A stretch of DNA of 64,000 nt from Treponema sp. UBA4873 (GTDB lineage Bacteria > Spirochaetota > Spirochaetia > Treponematales > Treponemataceae): positions 413,360-477,359 of the forward strand of contig DHDP01000019.1 in assembly GCA_002399405.1 (NCBI GenBank), given 5' to 3'. The notes under the pieces are model-generated. The model had not been told where the DNA came from, searched no databases, and was given only the letters and a program-made list of their open reading frames with translations. Positions 33,540-42,194 of the stretch are shown piece after piece. Made by a program: the position numbers and the translations under genes. The first letter of the stretch is position 1; each line of letters begins with the position of its first letter.

Positions 33540-34426
33540 CAGTTTTTATACGCAATTTCCCATAAAATATACTGTCCGGTGCTGTCTTTCTGATAAATCC
33601 GGGATCCGCGGCTGTCGTACGCATATTCAGTTCTATTTTTTTTAATTGAATCACTGCCGTATAACTCTTCCACCGTAAGCTGTCCGTTTTTGTTATACGT
33701 TTTCAAGGTGAAATTCTTTACCGTTCCGTCGGCTCCCGCAGTCGTCACTTTTTTCAGCAGCCCCTCTTCATACGTATAACCGACCGTTTCATACAGGCCG
33801 TTTCCGTCGTAATGAGCTTCCGACAAAAGAATACCGTCCGACGAATATGTGTATACCGTACGTTTCAGCAGCCTGTCATCAGGATATAATCTTTTTTGTT
33901 CCAGCAAATGCCCCGCAGTATCGTAGACAGAAAGCTGTTTCACATTTACCGTACCGTCGGCATTGTATGTTATCTCCTTCTCAGGAAAACCGGATGCACC
34001 GTAAGAAACATTTTTTTCCCATTCCTTTTTTCCGCCGCCATCGAAAGAAACTTCTATTATGAAACGACCCGCATCATCATAAGCATACGAATATTTCCAT
34101 ATTCCGTTACCGGCTTTGTCTCTACCCGTAATCTCCGAGAGAAGGTCTTTATCGGTATACACATATTCTGCCTGCGAATTTAAAACACCGGCCGTATCAT
34201 ACTGCTTTTCAATAACCGGTTTTCCGTTTTCGTACGTAACGGCAGACCGCAATGAAAGAGAATTAAGTGCAGTTCCCCTGAATTCCGATACGGATAAAAC
34301 AGCGTCCGACCGAGGCGACACGGCCATTTTTATGTCGGAATACGGGTCTCCCCAAAGACGCAGGCATAACCCTGTAAAAACAATACAAGCGCAAGTCCAT
34401 ATCCGTCTTTTCTGAAGAATTTGCAA
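33539..34426 (-). CDS. Secreted YD/RHS-like repeat protein in a two-component operon (TTG start)
   Basis: The 295-residue protein has a signal peptide (RRIWTCACIVFTGLCLRLWG) and then about ten degenerate repeats of 20-25 residues built on Y-Y--DG-L and YDSAG-type cores (YAYDDAGRFIIEVSFDGGG; YTYEEGLLKKVTTAGADG; EYAYDSRGSRIYQKD), like YD/MORN-type beta-hairpin repeats. The start is TTG at 34426: AGGAGG lies five bases upstream and no ATG occurs before residue 34. It is the first gene of the operon with the response regulator and kinase and may be sensed or controlled by them; that is inference. Confidence 0.72.
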   Translation of the reverse strand: MQILQKRRIWTCACIVFTGLCLRLWGDPYSDIKMAVSPRSDAVLSVSEFRGTALNSLSLRSAVTYENGKPVIEKQYDTAGVLNSQAEYVYTDKDLLSEITGRDKAGNGIWKYSYAYDDAGRFIIEVSFDGGGKKEWEKNVSYGASGFPEKEITYNADGTVNVKQLSVYDTAGHLLEQKRLYPDDRLLKRTVYTYSSDGILLSEAHYDGNGLYETVGYTYEEGLLKKVTTAGADGTVKNFTLKTYNKNGQLTVEELYGSDSIKKNRTEYAYDSRGSRIYQKDSTGQYILWEIAYKN

Positions 34427-34611
34427 AAGCGCCTCCTGAAGCGGATTATAGTTTATTCTCTTAATATGAGATATTCAATCAGCGGGAGAAAATCTTTGCA
34501 AACTCTTGACATATTGCCGTATCCGGCGGCAACAGCCGCTACAGGCAGTAAATTCACGTTTTCGGAAGATATTATTCACTTTTTCCGCATTGTCAGGTTG
34601 ATGAAACAGGA

Positions 34612-34765
34612 TTACAGTACAACAAAATCTTTCTTCCCTGAAAGGAAATCTACAATATTAAGATGCGCTATTCCGTCATGTGGAAAATCCACTTTATCGA
34701 ACGACAGTACGTATTCGGGCGATGCGTCCTTTACAGCTATAAAATCAATTTCAGCGTACGCAGTC
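34612..34765 (-). pseudogene. Remnant of a DUF4143-type ATPase gene, internally deleted
   Basis: The minus strand encodes an AEIDFIAVKDASPEYVL segment and ends NIVDFLSGKKDFVVL. Compared with the longer copy at 37315-38071, about 30 codons are missing exactly between the two AVK motifs (IAVK and TAVK), and upstream another deletion with frame loss joins a CGGGACTGCGTACG block that in the longer copy lies over 60 codons away. No start codon remains. Confidence 0.65.
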
Positions 34766-34790
34766 CCGATTTGTATTTAAACGTAAAAAA

Positions 34791-34815
34791 GCAGCCCTGC
34801 GGCTGCCTTTTTCTT
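34791..34815 (-). terminator. Terminator of the HAD phosphatase gene
   Basis: On the minus strand GCAGCC (34801-34806) pairs with GGCTGC (34791-34796) around a four-base loop, followed by six T. It lies directly after the stop of the phosphatase gene. Confidence 0.75.
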
Positions 34816-34822
34816 TTCTTTG

Positions 34823-36007
34823 TCAGTTCCCGATTCTTCCTTTTATTTTTTCTGCTTTACCGGAAAGCTGTTTCATTCCGGTCAAAACAGATTTATAGAA
34901 ATTTTTCACATCGACATCTTTAATAATCGCCCAAACCTGGCTGTTTGAATCAGCTATATTGATAAGCCATTCTTTTTCAAGATCGGTCCAGGAATCATAT
35001 CTTATTAATTGTTCTATTATCGTATGGGTAGCCGCAAAACTACTGCTGCTTTCCAGAGAAATAATTAAATCTCGTTTTTCTTTCTGTTCAGAACTTATTA
35101 AATCGTTGTTTTTCGCAAATTCTTTTTTATTTTCATAATGCATGGACTCTAAAGCTTCATTAGAAACAGTTCTGTCTATTATTGTCTTTACAAGCTTATC
35201 CAATTGAGTATCTTCCGAATAATCTGCCGGAGCAAAATATTTTATTCTGTTGTCATGCATCATTTTATAAACTTTCGATTTACTATTCGTTTCCGAATTG
35301 TAAACACCTATAGAATAGCCGCCGTTGGAATTTACGAGTTTCATGCAGGGAATATCGGTATCACTGTCTCCGATATATATCATGTTGCGGAAAGGAACCC
35401 GTACATCTTCAGGTGCAAAATAATCGTTTACGCCCGAATCATTTACGTCTAAAACACCTTTTTCAATCCTGAAAAGAAACTGAGTCTTATTTGTAAAATT
35501 AACAACCTGAGCGGGCCATTGTGCTACGCCGGAGTCATCATAATAGAACGAACTTGCATATATTTTTTCAAACTCATCAGCAACACGAGTGCCTTCTATC
35601 ATCTCTTTTAAGCCGGATGAAATTATATAGTGCTCAACTATTACACCCTTTTCATCACCGTATTTTCTGATTCTGTCAAACCAATTATCAACTCCGGGAA
35701 ACAAAGTTACCTTTGCCCCGTAATCATTCAATGCTTTTTTATTAAAAATAAAATTGCCGTGAGCTGTCTTCATCATAATGAACATGTATGCAAGATTCTG
35801 ATCCATGCCGTTCTGTTCCGCCAAGCCATTAGACTCTTTCCAGAAATCAGCAACATTATAACCTACAGATTGTATAAATCCCTGCGCCTGCATATCATCA
35901 GGAGACAGAGTTTTATCGAAATCATAACAGACAGCCACAACCGGCTTAGTTTCCTTTTGTTTTCTTGTATATATTTTCATGCTCTTCCCTTTCCATTCTT
36001 TTTCCAT
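34823..36007 (-). CDS. HAD-superfamily phosphatase, large
   Basis: The 394-residue protein has the HAD motifs: CYDFDKTLSPDD near residue 27 (nucleophile Asp and Asp+2), ISSG (motif II) near residue 128 and IYIGDSDTDIPCMKLV (motif IV) near residue 215. The C-terminal 150 residues are helical and not recognised. It should be a cytosolic phosphatase of unknown substrate; a phosphoserine-phosphatase-like cap is possible. ATG at 36007 follows AGGTG; an in-frame ATG at 35980 with AAGGGAAG upstream is an equally reasonable start. Single gene with its own terminator. Confidence 0.75.
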   Translation of the reverse strand: MEKEWKGKSMKIYTRKQKETKPVVAVCYDFDKTLSPDDMQAQGFIQSVGYNVADFWKESNGLAEQNGMDQNLAYMFIMMKTAHGNFIFNKKALNDYGAKVTLFPGVDNWFDRIRKYGDEKGVIVEHYIISSGLKEMIEGTRVADEFEKIYASSFYYDDSGVAQWPAQVVNFTNKTQFLFRIEKGVLDVNDSGVNDYFAPEDVRVPFRNMIYIGDSDTDIPCMKLVNSNGGYSIGVYNSETNSKSKVYKMMHDNRIKYFAPADYSEDTQLDKLVKTIIDRTVSNEALESMHYENKKEFAKNNDLISSEQKEKRDLIISLESSSSFAATHTIIEQLIRYDSWTDLEKEWLINIADSNSQVWAIIKDVDVKNFYKSVLTGMKQLSGKAEKIKGRIGN

Positions 36008-36066
36008 AATTACACCTGTTTAAAATATACCACTGACGGCTGAATTAAGGAAATTATCAACGGCAC

Positions 36067-36096
36067 AAAAAAGGGCAGCATCACCTGCCGCCCTTT
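36067..36096 (-). terminator. Terminator of glf
   Basis: Minus strand: an 8-bp stem between 36073 and 36093 (one G-U pair) and a T-run of six. It lies about 10 bp after the glf stop. Confidence 0.7.
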
Positions 36097-36104
36097 GCCT
36101 TATC

Positions 36105-37223
36105 CTACACAATATTCCCCGCCAGCTCCAGCGCCGCCGCTATGGTGTCGTCCATGTCAAAGTATTTGTACATCCCCAGCCTGCCGCCGAATATGACGCG
36201 CACCGTGTGCATCCTGTTTTCCTCTTCCGCAAGTTCCTGATACCTGCCGAACAGCTCTGCATTCCTGCTGCTGTTCACCGGGTAATACGGCTCGTCTCCC
36301 TTCTTCCATTCAGCCGGATATTCCTTCGTTATAATGGTAACGGAGCTCTCATTCTGTTCAAAATGTTTATGCTCTATAATGCGGGTATACGGCACTTTAC
36401 CGCTTGTGTAATTGACGACCGCGTTCCCCTGGAAGTTTTCCGTCTGCAGCGTTTCCGTTTCAAACCGCAGACTCCGGTATTCGAGCGGACCGAGCGCATA
36501 GCCGAAATACTCGTCTATCATACCTGTGTATACGACCGTATCCGACGCGGACAGCCACGTTTCCTTATCGGCAAGAAAATCGGTATTCAGACGGACATCG
36601 GCATTCGACAGCATCTTTTCAATAACGGCGGTATAGCCCCCGATGGGAATACCCTGATACCGGTCGTTGAAATAATTGTTGTCGTAAATAAAACGCACCG
36701 GAATGCGTTTTATGATTTCGGGGGACAGTTCGGTGCACGGCCGTCCCCACTGTTTTTCGGTATACCCTTTTATGAGCAGTTCGTATATATCTTTTCCGAC
36801 AAGAGAAATAGCCTGCTCTTCAAGGTTTGCAGGCACCATCCCCGTCATAACGGACGACTGTTCCCTTATACGCCGTTCCGCCTGTTCCGGCGTCACGACG
36901 TCCGGCCAGATGCGGTTAAAGGTATTCATATTGAACGGAAGATTGTATATTTTCCCTTCATAGTTCGCTACAGGGCTGTTCGTATAGCGGTTGAATTCGG
37001 CAAACGAATTGATATAGTCCCACACCTGCTTCAAGTCGGTATGGAAAATATGCGCACCGTATTTATGTACCTGGATGTTGTTCGTTTTTTCGGTATAGAT
37101 ATTGCCGGCTATGTGCGGACGGCGTTCAAGCACAAGGCAGGTTCTGCCTTTTTCAGCGGCACGCTCGGCAATAACGGATGAAAACAGACCGGCACCGACT
37201 AATAAAAAATCGTAATGAGACAT
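36105..37223 (-). CDS. glf: UDP-galactopyranose mutase
   Basis: The 372-residue FAD enzyme interconverts UDP-galactopyranose and UDP-galactofuranose, the precursor of galactofuranose in surface glycans. The N-terminal Rossmann motif GAGLFSSVIAERAAEKG and the following LERRPHIAGN, the HKYGAHIFHT segment and the late RVIFGGRLGMYKYFDMD are all typical, and the length is normal. It lies apart from the main polysaccharide cluster. A partial second copy of its 5' end lies at 38072-38163. Confidence 0.95.
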   Translation of the reverse strand: MSHYDFLLVGAGLFSSVIAERAAEKGRTCLVLERRPHIAGNIYTEKTNNIQVHKYGAHIFHTDLKQVWDYINSFAEFNRYTNSPVANYEGKIYNLPFNMNTFNRIWPDVVTPEQAERRIREQSSVMTGMVPANLEEQAISLVGKDIYELLIKGYTEKQWGRPCTELSPEIIKRIPVRFIYDNNYFNDRYQGIPIGGYTAVIEKMLSNADVRLNTDFLADKETWLSASDTVVYTGMIDEYFGYALGPLEYRSLRFETETLQTENFQGNAVVNYTSGKVPYTRIIEHKHFEQNESSVTIITKEYPAEWKKGDEPYYPVNSSRNAELFGRYQELAEEENRMHTVRVIFGGRLGMYKYFDMDDTIAAALELAGNIV

Positions 37224-37314
37224 GACGTAATAGTATCACAATATTTAAAATCACGCATCCTGCTTTACAAGCGGTTTCGTTGTCAGTTGTCGTTGTCAGA
37301 CTGACAAAGCCGGA

Positions 37315-38071
37315 TTACAGCACAGCAATATCTTTCTTTCCGGAAAGGAAGTCTATAATATTAATATGCGTTATTCCGTCATGGGAAAAATCCACTTTAT
37401 CGAGCGATAGTACATATTTAGGCGATGCGTCCTTTACGGCTGTAAATGCCGAAAATTCCCGTTCAACCGTTTTTTCGCCGGAAAGAAGATAACACACCTG
37501 AATAAAACATTTCCTGCCGTTTTTTACAGCTATAAAGTCAATTTCACCTTTCGAAGTCTTACCGGTATATACCCGGTAATCGCGAAGCAGGAGTTCATTG
37601 TAAATAACATTCTCAAGATAAAACGTATCCTGAAATTGTACGGTATTAGTATTCAACGTACGCAGTCCCGTATCCGCAGCATAAAATTTTTCCTGTGTCT
37701 GAAGCACACTTTTACCGGAAATATCGTAGCGCTGCACCTTTTTTATGAGAAACGCTTTTTCCATGCTTTCGGCATAGGTATATAACGTGCCTTTCGATAT
37801 TTCTTTTCTTCCGCCGTTTTCATTCGTGTTCAGATAGTTTGCTATGTTTTCCGAAGAGAACGTATATCCGCAGTTCGCAAGCAGGTATGCGGAAAATTTG
37901 TCAAACTTGTCATGATCTATTTTCTGACGGGTCGTTATGTCCTTGTACTTTATAGAAGAATACAGATCGCTCAGATAGGTATATATACCCGATTCGCCAG
38001 GAAGGTCAAAACGCTGCGGAAATCCGCCTCATTTCAGATAATCATAAAAGAAGTCATCATCGTTTTTCAGG
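37315..38071 (-). pseudogene. DUF4143-type AAA ATPase pseudogene (C-terminal two thirds)
   Basis: One frame, interrupted by a TGA at 38029-38031, reads DDDFFYDYLK-stop-GGFPQRFDLPGES, then SDLYSSIKYKDITTRQKI and NCGYTFSSENIANYLN, and ends DFLSGKKDIAVL. This is the DUF4143 half of the ATPase family that has an N-terminal AAA domain; that AAA domain with the P-loop is missing and is replaced by the 5' end of a glf gene. No start codon serves the part after the TGA except a late ATG. These ATPases are common, fast-changing genes of unknown role. Confidence 0.75.
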
Positions 38072-38163
38072 CGAAGGCAGGTTTTACCTTTTCGGGAAGC
38101 ACGTTCTGCAATAACCGATGAAAACAGACCGGCACCGACCAGCAAAAAATCGTAACGGGACAT
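38072..38163 (-). pseudogene. glf 5' fragment fused to the ATPase remnant
   Basis: From the ATG at 38163 the frame reads MSRYDFLLVGAGLFSSVIAE and RASRKGKTCL, nearly the same as the first 30 residues of the intact glf, then passes into the ATPase remnant. The similarity to 37140-37223 continues in DNA with scattered third-position changes, so it derives from a diverged second glf copy, not a fresh duplication. Confidence 0.75.
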
Positions 38164-38217
38164 AAAATAACAGACCTCACTATAGTGTCTCACAAAAACA
38201 ACAATTATAAATCTTAT

Positions 38218-39488
38218 CACTGCTGTCCAAGATAAAATAAGTACTATTTAACGCCTGTAATTCGTGATAGAATTAAGTAATAACACAAAATAATATCACA
38301 TAAGGAATTACAGGCATAAACAAGTATAACACATTATTCGGACCGCTGCTATCACTGATAAAGAGACCTGAATTTAACAGGCTGTGCAGAAAACACGAGG
38401 CAGACAAATACAGCAAAGGTTTCAGCGCATGGAATGAGCTTCTGGTGATGATTTTTGCCCAGATCAGTGGACAGAACGGACTGCGCAGCATCTCAAATGC
38501 GATGAACAGTGAATACAGTTCCTCATCTTGGAATTACAAGGGCTGTAAACAAATCGACATTGTCGTATGCGGAAAATACCAGGGACAGCGGCGTGTATGA
38601 AGACCTGTACTACAGTCTGCTTTCGGATCTTCAGCCGGCAGCAAAGAAATCTGCCGAACAAACTCTTTATGCAGTTGACGCAACGACGATAGGGCTGTGC
38701 ATGAATGATTTTCCCTGGGCAAAGTTCCGGTCAACAAAAAGCGGAGTGAAGATTCATGTGAAGTACGATGTCAGCGAATCCGTTCCGGAATACCTGTTCA
38801 TCACGAATGCCGACAAGCATGAGAACAGTACGCTGGGCAGCATGAAACTGAAAGAAGGAGATGTAGTCACATTCGACAGGGGGTACAACAATTACCGGCA
38901 GTTTGCGGAGTTCTGCAGGCAGGGTATCTATTTCGTTACACGGCTTAAAGATAATGCTGATTATAAAGTTGTGAAACGGCGAAAGACATACAGCGGAAGA
39001 ATAACGTCAGACCGGATCATTACTTTCACAGGAGCTGTCGCCGGAAAAAAATGTCCATATGAACTTAGAAGGATCCGTTCAGTCGATCCGAAAACAGGAA
39101 AGGCTGTAGTGCTGCTCACGAACATGCGCAGCTGCAGCGCGTCGAAGATTGCGTCGATTTACCGGAAGCGCTGGCAGATTGAACTTTTTTTCAAAACGAT
39201 AAAGCAGAACCTGAAGATAAAGCGGTTTTACGGCACGTCTGAGAATGCAGTAAGGACGCAGATATGGATAGCTATGATTGTCTACATTCTGTACATGATG
39301 TTGAAGAAACTGAGCGGCTGTGTTACAAAATGCTTCACGCACTTTATTTCAGAATTATCGGTCGTGTTATTCAAGCATTGCGAGCTGTTCAGGTGGGTTA
39401 TTGGTTCACCCCCGGAGCGCTGTACTGATAAAAGTATGCCGCTTTTGCAGATGGAGCTGGGGTTATGAATTTATCTTGGACAGCAGTG
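38218..39488. mobile_element. IS4-type insertion sequence with 19-bp inverted repeats and 7-bp target duplication
   Basis: The left end reads CACTGCTGTCCAAGATAAA (38218-38236) and the right end is its exact inverse (39470-39488). ATCTTAT flanks both sides (38211-38217 and 39489-39495), as a target duplication. The element is 1271 bp and holds one transposase gene on the plus strand, which is damaged. Intact ends mean it could still be moved by an intact transposase in trans. It landed about 45 bp upstream of the PHP-SMC ATPase gene. Confidence 0.9.
38316..39468 (+). pseudogene. IS4-family transposase, frameshifted
   Basis: The first part (from 38316) encodes the DUF4372-type N-terminal domain: NKYNTLFGPLLSLIKRPEF and FSAWNELLVMIFAQISGQNG. 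It begins at ATA where ATG would be expected after AAGGA. At about 38509 the frame must shift by one base to continue as HLGITRAVNKSTLSYAENTRD. The catalytic part then runs to the stop at 39468: DATTIGLC and VTFDRGYNNY give the two Asp, and YRKRWQIELFFKTIKQNL gives the Y-(2)-R-(3)-E-(6)-K signature. Programmed frameshifting is not known for this group, so the gene is probably dead. Confidence 0.82.
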
Positions 39489-39520
39489 ATCTTATATATT
39501 TATACTAAGTATGCTATACT
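39477..39520 (+). promoter_or_regulatory. Possible hybrid promoter made by the insertion sequence end
   Basis: TGGACA (39477-39482) lies inside the right inverted repeat and points outward; 18 nt later TATACT (39501-39506) lies in host DNA. A second TATACT is at 39515-39520. Either could serve the operon starting at 39540, whose ATG has AAAAGGA upstream. Confidence 0.45.
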
Positions 39521-39539
39521 TTTGTAAAAGGATTGATGT

Positions 39540-42194
39540 ATGGAGTTTGATGTTTTTAAAAATGGTTCTGCGTGGGTAAAAGCTGATTTTCATCTTCACA
39601 CAATGGCTGATAAGGAATTCAAGTATACCCAGTCTGAATCTGATAAAGAAAAAAACTATGATCCGAAGAATACATTCTCCCATGATTATATAGCAGCGCT
39701 GAAAAAAGCAGGTATTGGTGTCGGTGTCATTACCAATCATAATAAATTCGATAAGGATGAATTTTCCTGTTTATCACAAAAAGCAAGGAAAGAGCAGATA
39801 CTGCTGCTTCCCGGCGTAGAATTAGGTATAAATGAAGGGTTCAACGGCGTACATACACTTATTGTTTTTTCCGAAGAATGGATTTCTGATGGTAATAATT
39901 TCATAGCCCCTTTTCTGGATTCAGCATTTTTGGGGCAGGTTCCTGAGACATATCAGAATGAAAACGGAAAAACATCCAAATCGCTGCTGGAAATAGTAGC
40001 TCTTCTGGATGAGTATAAGAAAAAATATTTTATTATTTTCGCACATGTTGAACAGGACAGCGGCTTGTGGAAAGAATGCAGCGGCGGAAAGCTGTGCGAG
40101 TGGAAAAAAGATGCATATAGTTCGCTCAAACAGCACACGCTGGCTTTTCAAAAAGTACGGGCATCCGATATAAGAAACAAAGTGAGGAACTGGCTTGGTG
40201 TCTGGTATCCGGCGGAAGTTGAAGGGTCCGATTGCAAGTTGCTGGAAGATATCGGCAGTAAGGACGGAGAAACGTGGATAAAAATAGGTTCCGCCAGTTT
40301 CGAGGCTGTTGAATATGCGCTTATAGCTTATGAAGACAGGGTCCGCTCTGAAAAAAAGAAAGCAGTCGGACATTCATATATTGAAAGTATTTCGTATGAA
40401 GGCGGCGTATTGGACGGCAGAAAAATCCCTTTCTCTCCTGAATTGAATACTCTTATAGGTATTCGCGGAAGCGGTAAGTCTTCTGTCCTTGAAACGCTCA
40501 GATACGTCCTTAATATACAACCAGGTGCGGACATAATTGACAAAGAATATAAAACGAAACTGGTGTCATATGTGCTCGGCAGCGGCGGTAAAGCGACGGT
40601 TCATGCTGTCGATAAATTCGGTCAGCAGTATGATGTCAGCCGTATTTATCCGGGTACTCCGAATGTGTATATTAACGGACAGCTTCAGCAGGGAATTTCA
40701 ATAAATGAAACGATACTTACCAATCCGCTTTATTTTGGTCAGAAAGAACTGGCTGCAAGCGGCGATGCGTTCGGTCCGGAGCTGGTTGAAAAACTGATTG
40801 GAAATAAGCTGTCAGGCACGCGATTACAAATTGAAGAACAAAAGCAGAAAATCCGCGATACCGTGTTTTTAATTGCAAAAGATGCTGACATTGACGAAAA
40901 AATTGCGGAAAATACAAAAATTCTTGAAGATGCGGAGTTTAATCTCAAAAAGTTTTCTGCAGCGGGAGTAGGTGAGCGTCTTCAGAAACAGATAGATTTT
41001 GATACTGATGACAGACAACTGAATAAAACTGTCACAGCTGTTAAAACTTTGAGGGATGAATTACAGATAAGTATACAACATGCGCAGTCTGAAGTATCGG
41101 AGATTTCAGGATATACTTCTGTACAGAATAAGGAACTTTTTGACGAAATAAACCGGATAGTGCATGACGCCCGCAATTTAATTTCTTCAATGAATGAGCA
41201 GTGTACTGCTGTTTCGGCTGCTCTGGAATTACTTCTGCAAAAACAACGATCGTTTATTCAAAAAAAGAGAGAGGCCGAGGACTCTTTCGCAGAAGTCCGC
41301 CGTTCTCTGGAGAAAGAAGTTCATGATTCCGGTGCTGTTCTCTTAAATATTGAAGATTTCCCTAAACTGAAAAACAGAATTGCCCTTACAAAAAGTGTGA
41401 TAGACGCGCTTGAACTTCAGAAAAAAAATGCCGCTGCAAAACATGCCGCACTGCTTGCCCAGCTTGATATTCTTAACGAACTGCACCGCAGTGAGTTCAA
41501 TAGAATAAAACAGGAATTGTCTGCTATTAATGCTGATGAAACCGGTATTACTATTGAAGCCGGTTTTAAGGAAAATAAGAATGCATTCATAGAGTATATG
41601 AAAGGTATATTCAGAGGAACAGGTCTTCGTGAATCTCAGTATGAAAAAGTGTGCGGGATTTTCCCCGATTTTGCGTCAATGTATAAAGACTGGGAAGCTG
41701 CAAAAAAAACAGTCGGGACGAACAGCGAAACGTTTGCAGATACATTTGAAGCCAGTCTTGCGGAGCTGCTTGTTTACCGTGTGCCGGATAAAATTACGGT
41801 TAAGTATCAGGGTATAGAGCTTCAGCGCCATTCACTTGGACAGCGGGCCTCTGCTCTTATGCTGTTCATTTTAAGTAGAAAAGAAAGCAGTGTGATTATC
41901 ATAGATCAACCGGAAGACGATCTTGATAACCAGACGATTTATAATGATGTCATAAAATTATTAAAGAAAGTTAAACCGTATATGCAGTGTATTTTTGCGA
42001 CACATAATGCCAATTTTCCGGTGCTGGGTGACGCAGAGCAAATACATTCATGCAGTTTTCAGAAAGATACTGTTACGATTTTATCAGGCAGCATAGACAG
42101 CAGGCAAATGCAGCATCAGGTTATCAGTGTTATGGAAGGTGGCAATGAAGCGTTTGAGCGCCGCAGGGAGATTTATCAATTATGGAAGCAGTAG
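39540..42194 (+). CDS. PHP-domain SMC/ABC-type ATPase (TrlF-like)
   Basis: The protein has 884 residues. The N-terminal 200 residues are PHP phosphoesterase-like: DFHLHT (16-21), TNHN (65-68), PGVELG and FAHVEQD supply metal ligands. An SMC/RecN-like ATPase follows: P-loop GIRGSGKSS (307-315), a long coiled coil (about 430-680), an HSLGQRASALMLF signature and a Walker B IIIDQPEDDLDN. This layout is that of TrlF-family AAA-like ATPases, a group found in accessory and defence-like loci. A DNA or nucleotide hydrolase controlled by the ATPase is the reasonable model. The next gene overlaps it by 13 bp. Confidence 0.85.
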   Translation: MEFDVFKNGSAWVKADFHLHTMADKEFKYTQSESDKEKNYDPKNTFSHDYIAALKKAGIGVGVITNHNKFDKDEFSCLSQKARKEQILLLPGVELGINEGFNGVHTLIVFSEEWISDGNNFIAPFLDSAFLGQVPETYQNENGKTSKSLLEIVALLDEYKKKYFIIFAHVEQDSGLWKECSGGKLCEWKKDAYSSLKQHTLAFQKVRASDIRNKVRNWLGVWYPAEVEGSDCKLLEDIGSKDGETWIKIGSASFEAVEYALIAYEDRVRSEKKKAVGHSYIESISYEGGVLDGRKIPFSPELNTLIGIRGSGKSSVLETLRYVLNIQPGADIIDKEYKTKLVSYVLGSGGKATVHAVDKFGQQYDVSRIYPGTPNVYINGQLQQGISINETILTNPLYFGQKELAASGDAFGPELVEKLIGNKLSGTRLQIEEQKQKIRDTVFLIAKDADIDEKIAENTKILEDAEFNLKKFSAAGVGERLQKQIDFDTDDRQLNKTVTAVKTLRDELQISIQHAQSEVSEISGYTSVQNKELFDEINRIVHDARNLISSMNEQCTAVSAALELLLQKQRSFIQKKREAEDSFAEVRRSLEKEVHDSGAVLLNIEDFPKLKNRIALTKSVIDALELQKKNAAAKHAALLAQLDILNELHRSEFNRIKQELSAINADETGITIEAGFKENKNAFIEYMKGIFRGTGLRESQYEKVCGIFPDFASMYKDWEAAKKTVGTNSETFADTFEASLAELLVYRVPDKITVKYQGIELQRHSLGQRASALMLFILSRKESSVIIIDQPEDDLDNQTIYNDVIKLLKKVKPYMQCIFATHNANFPVLGDAEQIHSCSFQKDTVTILSGSIDSRQMQHQVISVMEGGNEAFERRREIYQLWKQ

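Noticed and set aside
34421..34780. A 119-codon plus-strand frame.
   Set aside because: It lies opposite the ATPase remnant, whose minus-strand reading matches a known family; the plus frame has no homology.
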